Part shown: one piece after another, positions 57,965-64,000 of the stretch | How the letters are laid out: every line of letters begins with the position of its first letter | Numbering within the stretch: position 1 is the stretch's first letter | DNA from: an uncultured Rhizobiaceae bacterium | GTDB lineage: Bacteria > Pseudomonadota > Alphaproteobacteria > Rhizobiales > Rhizobiaceae | Direction of reading: 5' to 3' | Length of the DNA: 64,000 nt | NCBI GenBank assembly: GCA_958296345.1 | Contig: CATQIJ010000012.1 | Coordinates: 119,845-183,844 of the forward strand | Translations under genes and position numbers: made by a program | Notes under the pieces: generated by a model | Seen by the model: only the letters and a program-made list of their open reading frames with translations | Told to the model about the DNA's origin: nothing | Database searches by the model: none

Positions 57965-58641
57965 CTAGATACCCTTAAAGAAATTGCCAATTCGCTCAGC
58001 ATATTTTGCTGCATCATTTTCGGCAAAAACATCAACTAGAGCTGGTTCTGCTTGATCTTTAGGAATGGTTACGCCAGCACGGCTTTTTATTAAACCTTCC
58101 ATAAACTCATGCGTAAACTCTGGATGCGGTTGGAAGCTTAATGCTCTATTTTTGTAAGCAAGGCCTGCCATTTTGCAAAAGTCGTTTGAAGCAACAATTT
58201 CTGCTTCTGGCGGTTTCTCGATAACTTGGTCTTGGTGCATTGCGAGCAGTTTAGATTTTGATCCATCAGGATGGGAATATTCTTGTGTACCCATTCCCCA
58301 AAGTCCGCCAAATTTTTCAACTTTTCCGCCTAGAGCTTGCGCCATAATTTGATGGCCAAAGCAAATGCCAACGATGGGTAGGTTTGCTGCGTAAACTTCA
58401 CGGATAAACTCTTCTAGAGGGTGTATCCAGTCATGGTCTTCATAAGCACCATGCTTAGAACCCGTTACAAGCCAGCCATCACATTCCTCAATTGAATTTG
58501 GGAAGTACCATTGACTACCGAGTAATCTTTGAACTCAAAGTCGTGTTCACCTAAAAATGTTTTAAACATGTCTGGATACTCACCATAATTTGGTGAAAGA
58601 TCTTCAGGTACAATGCCTGTTTGAAGTATGCCGATTTTCAT
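57965..58641 (-). pseudogene. Class I glutamine amidotransferase, frameshifted
   Basis: About 225 residues in two frames. N-terminal MKIGILQTGIVPEDLSPNYG starts at 58641 (an earlier GTG at 58653 is possible). After about 45 residues a lost base near 58505 breaks the frame. The other frame runs CDGWLVTGSKHGAYEDHDWI, then GICFGHQIMAQALGG (nucleophile Cys) and SFQPHPEFTHEFMEG (catalytic His-x-Glu). This is the YfeJ/GMP synthase-like amidotransferase group. It probably hydrolyses glutamine or a gamma-glutamyl compound. It lies convergent to dctM. Confidence 0.83.
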
Positions 58642-58716
58642 GCCAGTTCTCACTTTAAGAATTGTATTCTACAATTTATGGTTATTGTTCATTTTTTAAT
58701 TTTGCAAGGATAATTT

Positions 58717-59092
58717 ATGCTTTCTGGAGCTTGTGTCGGTACGAATAATATTAAAGATGCAAAGTTTTTTTATGATTTTGTGCTGCCCACGATTGGTATG
58801 ACATGCATTATCAGTCTTGATCATGAATTAGGTTATTGACTTGTCGATGGTGATTCCAACTTCTGGGTTGTTAAGCCATATAACGAAGATCAGGCTTACT
58901 TTTGGTAATGGTACGCAAATCATGTTTCAAACTGAGACTAAGCAAAAGGTACATGCTTTTTATGATGCGGTGATAAAAATGGGTGGTTTAGATGAAGGAG
59001 CGCCAGGTCCACGTGATTATGCGTCAAATTACTATGGTGCTTATGTCAGGGACCTTGATGGTAATAAACTCCATATATCAATCAAGCTTTAA
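58717..59092 (+). pseudogene. VOC family (glyoxalase-like) protein, stop and frameshift
   Basis: A vicinal-oxygen-chelate protein of about 125 residues. ATG 58717 opens MLSGACVGTNNIKDAKFFYD. TGA at 58837-58839 interrupts it in frame (after LGY). One extra T at 58896-58897 then shifts the frame, and the second part reads TFGNGTQIMFQTETKQKVHAF, then APGPRDYASNYYGAYVRDLDGN, as in the VOC fold. Enzyme activity cannot be told. The stop is of the nonsense kind; the shift is in a short run. Confidence 0.75.
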
Positions 59093-59163
59093 TCAAGATA
59101 TTAATAAGTTATTTAATTTAATCGGCTATATTATGTTGTAATTACATTAGGTGGATCAAAAAA

Positions 59164-59466
59164 ATGTTACAACAAACATCAGGCCAAGGGCAGCAACGCG
59201 TATTAAAAGTTCTTGCTACTAAGCGTCAGGCTGAGCGCGTGAAATCAAGTTTTTCTGGCGCAGTACTTACAGATGAGGGTTTTATTTGTCATTGCGTAAT
59301 TACAGATGTTTCAAACACAGGTATGCAATTGTCTTTGCCTAAGGGCACTGAGCTTCCCGCTCAATTTAAGATAAAAACACCAGCAGTTGCAGAGACGCTA
59401 CTTGTTAATAAAGCATGGGTAACAGGTACGAATATGGGCGTTGTTATTGATACAGTGGGTGCGTAA
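59164..59466 (+). CDS. PilZ domain protein
   Basis: A 100-residue protein with the PilZ pattern: RVLKVLATKRQAERVKSSFSG (the R-x-x-x-R-like cyclic di-GMP region is weak), then CVITDVSNTGMQLSLPKG (D-x-S-x-x-G), and WVTGTNMGVVID. It may bind cyclic di-GMP, but the N-terminal RxxxR is not clean. Its stop is close to that of the convergent Lrp gene (15 bases). Confidence 0.7.
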   Translation: MLQQTSGQGQQRVLKVLATKRQAERVKSSFSGAVLTDEGFICHCVITDVSNTGMQLSLPKGTELPAQFKIKTPAVAETLLVNKAWVTGTNMGVVIDTVGA

Positions 59467-59480
59467 TTTTATAAGAAACG

Positions 59481-59959
59481 CTATTCTAAAATAACATCTT
59501 CTTTTACAGCTTCCATGGATACATAAGTTGAGGTTTGCTCAATATGGGGAAGGCTAGAAAGTTTTTCGCCCATAACGTGTCGATAAGAAGTTATGTCGCG
59601 CGTGCGTACCTTCAAAAGATAGTCGTAACCACCTGCTATCATATGGCATTGTTCAACTTCAGGTAGTTTGCAAACCGCTTCATTAAACTGCGAAGTGCTT
59701 TTGCTCTTGTATCTGAGAGTTTTACCTCGACAAATGCAATGTGATCTAATCCCATTTTTATTGGATCAAGCAAAGCTCTGTAGCCGAGGATTACCCCTTC
59801 TTTTTCAAGGCGTTTAAGTCTTGAGTTACAAGGCGTTTTTGATAACCCAACTTCTTGCGATAAATCAGTAATTGTTATGCGCGCATCGCGGCTTAATGCG
59901 TGAAGTATTTTTATATCTATTGCATCAAATTTGCTGGTTTTTGGGTTGATTATTTTCAT
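59481..59959 (-). pseudogene. Lrp/AsnC family regulator (putative PutR), frameshifted
   Basis: About 159 residues over two frames. The N-terminal HTH is in KFDAIDIKILHALSRDARIT (residues 10-29) and LSQEVGLSKTPCNSRLKRLE. A lost T near 59685-59687 shifts the frame; the continuation reads FNEAVCKLPEVEQCHMIAGG and DYLLKVRTRDI, the effector-binding RAM domain. It is divergent from putA, and its product is the likely regulator of proline use (PutR in other alphaproteobacteria). Confidence 0.84.
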
Positions 59960-60016
59960 AATGACTAAATTTCTTCTCTGATATAGTGAATTTTCCTATT
60001 ATAATGATTATTCCAG

Positions 60017-60039
60017 CATAAATGCAAAGCATATTTATG
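60017..60039. promoter_or_regulatory. Inverted repeat in the Lrp-putA intergenic region
   Basis: CATAAATGC (60017-60025), 3 bases, then GCATATTTATG (60029-60039): an imperfect palindrome 36 bases before the putA start. It is a candidate operator for the divergent Lrp-type regulator. Confidence 0.45.
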
Positions 60040-60074
60040 GGATAATGTCAGTGTAATTTCTTTGGAGAATGGGC

Positions 60075-63000
60075 ATGTCATACCAGCGTACAGCATTTAG
60101 AAACGCAAAAACACTCGATGAAAATGGAGCTCTAGAAAAGCTCATTGCTTCTACGACAATTAATAAGGCTTTACGTAAGAAAATCTCTGTTCGTGGCATT
60201 GAACTTGTTGAACGCATTCGTGAGCGTGATGATACGGGCATGATGGAGCTGTTTTTAAGTGAGTACGGGCTCTCTACAGATGAAGGGGTTGCCCTTATGT
60301 GTCTTGCGGAAGCGCTATTACGCGTTCCAGATGATGAAACAATTGACGCACTCATCGAAGATAAAATAGCTCCAAGTGAATGGGGGAAACATTTAGGTCA
60401 GTCACATTCGTCTCTAGTGAATGCATCAACTTGGGTATTGTTTGTAACCGGTAAAGTGCTGGATGATGATAAAAACTCAGGCATGGCTTCAATTCTGCAT
60501 GGTGTGATTAAACGGGTTGGAGAGCCTGTTATTCGTGAGGCTGTTACGCGTTTGATGAAGGTTTTTAGGGCAACAATTTGTCTTGGGTGAAACTATTGAA
60601 AAAGCCATGAAGCGAGCAAAGTCTCAAGAGCAAAAGGGGCTTACTTATTCTTATGATATGCTAGGTGAGGCTGCATGTACTAAGCAAGATGCACAGCGGT
60701 ATTTCTTGTCGTATTCAGATTCTATAACCGAGATTGCCAAGGCGAAGCTATCAGATGACATTCGTGAAAACCCAGGTATTTCGATTAAGCTTTCTGCGCT
60801 TCATCCGCGGTATGAAACGCTAAATAAACAACGTGCCATGGATGAACTCGTCCCTCGTGTAACATCCCTTGCGATTCTAGCCAAGTCAGCAGGTATTGGG
60901 CTTAATATTGATGCGGAGGAGGCGGGGGCGACTTGATTTGTCTCTGGATGTTATTGAGGCGGTACTTTCCAATCCTGATCTTAAAGGCTGGGATGGGTTT
61001 GGCGTTGTTGTTCAAGCCTATAATCGACGTGCTTCATATGTGCTTAAGTGGATTTATGAGCTTGCAGAACGCTTAGACCGAAAGGTTATGGTGCGTCTTG
61101 TAAAGGGAGCTTATTGGGATACGGAAATCAAACATGCTCAGGTTGAGGGGCTTGATGGGTTTCCTGTTTTCACTCAAAGGCTGCAACGGACGTGAGCTAT
61201 ATCTGTTGCTCAAAATTACTGCTTGCTATGACTGATCGTATCTATCCGCAATTTGCAACGCATAATGCTCATACGGTGGCCAGTATTTTGGAGATGGCAG
61301 AGGACAAGTCAAAATTTGAATTCCAGCGCTTGCATGGGATGGGTGAAGCGCTTCATGATACGGTATTTGAACGCCAAGGGAACGCGCTGCAGGATTTATG
61401 CACCAGTCGGTGCGCACAAAGACTTGCTAGCATATCTCGTGCGCCGGCTCCTTGAAAACGGAGCGAACAGTTCTTTTGTAAACCAAATTGTTGATGAAAG
61501 CATTCCGCCATCTGTTGTTGCGAGCGATCCATTTGATAAGATTGGTGTGAATGATAATTTGAGCGTTTTACAACCAAGTGGGCTATTTGCCTCAACTCGC
61601 AAAAATTCAAAGGGATTTGATTTAGAAGACCCTGCAACACTAGAGAACTTAGCGGCTCAGGTATCTAAGTTTAACGCTAAGACTTGGAAAGCAAAAACGG
61701 GTTCTGGTGATGTTTTGGATGTTGCAAACCCAACTATGGGCGAGGTTGTTGGCACTGTTCAACAAGCCACAGTTTCAGATGTTGAGATTGCCGCCAAAAA
61801 AGCTAAGTCTTGGGAGAAAGCAACGCCAATTGAACGCGGTGAGGTGCTTAGAAAAGCTGCTGATTTATATGAAGAGAATGCTGGTGAGATTTTTGCCTTG
61901 CTCATACGTGAAGCGGGTAAAACATTGCTTGATTGCGTTGGTGAGTTGCGTGAAGCGGTTGATTTTTTTGCGCTTTTATGCGGACGAAGGTGAAAAATAC
62001 CCGAATAATCTAGCTGGCGTGTTTACTTGCATAGCGCCTTGGAATTTTCCCTTGGCTATCTTTACGGGACAAATTTCTGCGGCCCTTGCCGCAGGTAATG
62101 GTGTACTTGCAAAGCCTGCTGAGACAACGCCTTTGATTGCAAATTTTGCAATTGGTTTGATGCATAAGGCAGGGGTTCCCAAAGCTGTATTGCAATTATT
62201 GGCTGGCACTGGGCGTGAGGTGGGTAGTGTCATGACATCTCATAATAAAGTTGATGGCGTTGCCTTCACCGGTTCAACTGCAACTGCGCAAATTATTAAT
62301 CGTTCAATGGCAATTAATCTTGCCCCATCTGCACCTTTGATTGCTGAGACGGGAGGATTAAACGCCATGATCGTGGATAGTACGGCTCTTCCTGAGCAAG
62401 CCGTTCGCGATATTGTTGCTTCAAGTTTTCAATCCGCAGGTCAGCGATGTAGTGCGCTTCGTTGTTTGTATCTTCAAAAGGACGTGGCGGAAATTTTTAA
62501 AACCATGTTGTTTGGTGCAATGGATCAATTGCGTGTTGGTGACCCGATGGACTTTAGCACAGACGTTGGTCCGATCATCGATGAAGCAGCTAAATCAAAA
62601 ATAGATGCTTACATTGAGGTTGCCAGAAGCGAGGGGCGCTTAATCAAGCAATTAGATGCGCCAGAGCAGGGAACGTTTGTTGCGCCTGCTGTCATCGAAG
62701 TGGCTGGCATTGAGCAAATGCAAGAAGAGATTTTCGGCCCAGTACTTCATATTGCAACCTATGAGGCAGATGAATTGGATGATGTTATTACAGCGATTAA
62801 TGCGACTGGCTATGGCCTAACATTTGGCTTTCATAGTCGTATTGATGATCGTGTTCAGCATGTAATCGATCATGTTGAGGCAGGTAATATTTATATCAAT
62901 CGAAACCAGATTGGTGCGGTTGTTGGTTCTCAACCGTTCGGCGGCGATGGTATGAGTGGTACAGGCCCAAAGGCTGGTGGGCCAAAATATATAAGACGCT

Positions 63001-63512
63001 TTATGAAGCCTGAGGTTCATTCTCACCCAGATGCTGATGGCAGCCAAGTGTCGCTTGGGTCTATAGAGCAAGCCTTTGAAAAGATTGATGATATTCTAAA
63101 AAAAGAATTAGAAAACCAACAATTGCCAGGGCCAATAGGCGAATCCAATCAGTGGTCTTTGCATCCTAGAGGGCGTGTGCTTTGTCTTGGGCCGAGTGTT
63201 GATGATGCGGAGGCTCAATTAAAAATCGCACGTGCACTTGGTTGTCGCGCTATTGCAGTTGCACCTAATGTTAAAGACGGTGTTGATGGGGTGATTTCTC
63301 ATGAAACCCTGGCGCAAGTTTCACGTTTGGATGCTGTTGTTAGCTTCGCTAAAAATGCGGTTTGGATGCGAAAGGCATTAGCCGAAAGAGAAGGCGCGAT
63401 TGTGCCTTTATTATCAGAAAAAGATTATGCCCTTTGGCTAACGCGAGAGAAGCACGTTTGTATTGATACAACTGCCGCAGGCGGTAATGCTGAGCTTTTG
63501 GCGGGTGAATAA
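60075..63512 (+). pseudogene. putA: Bifunctional proline dehydrogenase/P5C dehydrogenase, five frameshifts
   Basis: Oxidises proline to glutamate in two steps. Corrected length is about 1,144 residues, within the PutA range, without an N-terminal RHH DNA-binding domain. Proline dehydrogenase barrel: GLTYSYDMLGEAA, ISIKLSALHPRYE, RLVKGAYWDTEIK. P5C dehydrogenase: APWNFPLAIFTGQISAALAAGN, FTGSTATAQ, AETGGLNAMIVD (catalytic Glu) and SAGQRCSALRCL (catalytic Cys), with the C-terminal CIDTTAAGGNAELLAG. Indels: +T 60562-60566, +G 60924-60928, -A 61176-61178, +G 61378-61380, +T 61962-61968, all in homopolymer runs. Start ATG 60075, seven bases after GGAG. Confidence 0.93.
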
Positions 63513-63519
63513 GTAAATA

Positions 63520-63550
63520 ACCACCCAATACTTAAGTAATGGGTGGTCTA
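63520..63550. terminator. Intrinsic terminator after putA
   Basis: ACCACCCA (63520-63527) pairs with TGGGTGGT (63540-63547), with an inner TACTTAAGTA palindrome in the loop, then CTAGTTTTGTTATTTTTTT. Also serves the minus-strand gene at 63557. Confidence 0.8.
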
Positions 63551-63556
63551 GTTTTG

Positions 63557-63724
63557 TTATTTTTTTCCAGAAGATCTGCTAAATAACCCTACGATTATTA
63601 TAGTTACAATCTCCAAAGAACGATTTGCAGCTTCAGCAAATTGTTCCAGTTCGTTGATTGTTATCCATGACATAATAAATATGCATACAATCAAGATTGT
63701 CCAAAGTGATGTTTTCTCAAACAT
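63557..63724 (-). CDS. Small hypothetical membrane protein
   Basis: A 55-residue product from ATG 63724 (longer frames from 63796 start at a poor site). Two hydrophobic stretches: TSLWTILIVCIFIMSWITI and SLEIVTIIIVGLFSRSS, joined by an acidic loop (NELEQFAEAANR). No recognised family. It is convergent with putA and shares its terminator. AAAGG about 10 bases upstream is a fair ribosome site. Confidence 0.45.
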   Translation of the reverse strand: MFEKTSLWTILIVCIFIMSWITINELEQFAEAANRSLEIVTIIIVGLFSRSSGKK

Positions 63725-64000
63725 GAGCACATACCTTTCGGTTAGTGCCTTGATATCAAAGCTATTTTCACAACAACTTATGTTCTTGTGGCGCAATGTC
63801 AGTTTGGAGGTTTTTTGACGAAAAAGGGTTTTTTGTAGATCTCTTTTAATATCGTTTGAGAGGTGGGGTTTGTTTTAATGCGGTTACATTTTTGTTGGTG
63901 TATATATGTTTCATTTAGTTCTGTTATGTTTTCGTATCAATTTAAATGCATGTAATAAAAGCAAAAAAAATGTTTGTTTGTTTGTTATAGTTGAGTTTTT

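Noticed and set aside
13948..58839. Recoding of TGA or other stops as an explanation for the in-frame stops
   Set aside because: Intact genes in the same window end with TGA (thyA, miaA, RecD-like helicase, hybrid kinase, dctB-like kinase), and the interrupting stops include TAA and TAG, so a changed genetic code does not fit.
63797..64000. T- and G-rich right end of the window
   Set aside because: No gene, tRNA or clear signal; only short homopolymer runs and GTTT-type repeats were seen.

Overview
The window looks like chromosome of a low-GC (roughly 40-43% by eye) alphaproteobacterium of the Hyphomicrobiales (Rhizobiales) type. Evidence: the block thyA-folA-hflK-hflC-DUF2065-degP-miaA-ilvB-ilvH, the sspB-DUF4169-RHH_4 block, a circularly permuted two-piece tmRNA with tag ANDNYAEARLAA, and several families common in rhizobia. 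Species cannot be named from the sequence. I see no prophage, insertion sequence, CRISPR array, rRNA or tRNA.

Layout. 1-5.6 kb: start of an unknown minus-strand gene, an ECF sigma factor translationally coupled to a membrane-anchored VWA protein, then DM13, DUF3422 and a small secreted protein. 5.6-13.5 kb: a DUF2339 membrane protein, choline sulfatase betC, a Tat-type nitroreductase with its MarR regulator and palindromic operator candidates, a class II aldolase and DUF3750. 13.7-25.1 kb: a GGDEF-EAL protein with two nonsense codons, a class V aminotransferase, a CLC chloride transporter, a GlcD-type FAD oxidase, an AsmA-like giant and an amine oxidase. 25.1-29.1 kb: proteolysis/trans-translation block (RHH_4, DUF4169, sspB, ssrA), then DUF2853, cyclopropane fatty acid synthase and DUF1194. 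29.3-41.2 kb: mostly intact housekeeping genes (PEP mutase-like, thyA, folA, hflKC, degP, miaA, an Ile/Val-rich ilv leader with attenuator, ilvB, GST, ilvH, monooxygenase). 41.2-52.2 kb: a broken TPR gene, SDR, a Tat-type acidic protein, a truncated RhtB, RecD-like helicase, hybrid histidine kinase, pdxJ, dgkA, CoA-binding protein, acyl-CoA synthetase and enoyl-CoA hydratase-like protein. 52.3-64 kb: a DctB-like kinase and REC-Fis regulator next to a TRAP transporter (dctPQM), a class I amidotransferase, VOC and PilZ proteins, and a divergent Lrp-type regulator/putA pair.

The most striking general feature is broken reading frames. About 20 disruptions are single-base gains or losses, nearly all in short homopolymer runs, and 11 of them fall between 56.6 and 62.0 kb. 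This pattern suggests sequencing or assembly error more than decay. A separate class consists of seven in-frame nonsense codons (TPR x2, GGDEF-EAL x2, CLC, DUF1194, VOC), which homopolymer error does not explain. I entered disrupted genes as pseudogene over their full span, but many may be intact in the organism.

The best biological leads are the ssrA/sspB neighbourhood (the tag and the adaptor that delivers tagged proteins, adjacent on one strand), a 12-bp perfect hairpin whose loop carries the start codon of the DUF2065 gene downstream of hflC, the ilv attenuator, and a TRAP-linked response regulator that lacks the AAA+ domain. I found no convincing wholly new system.
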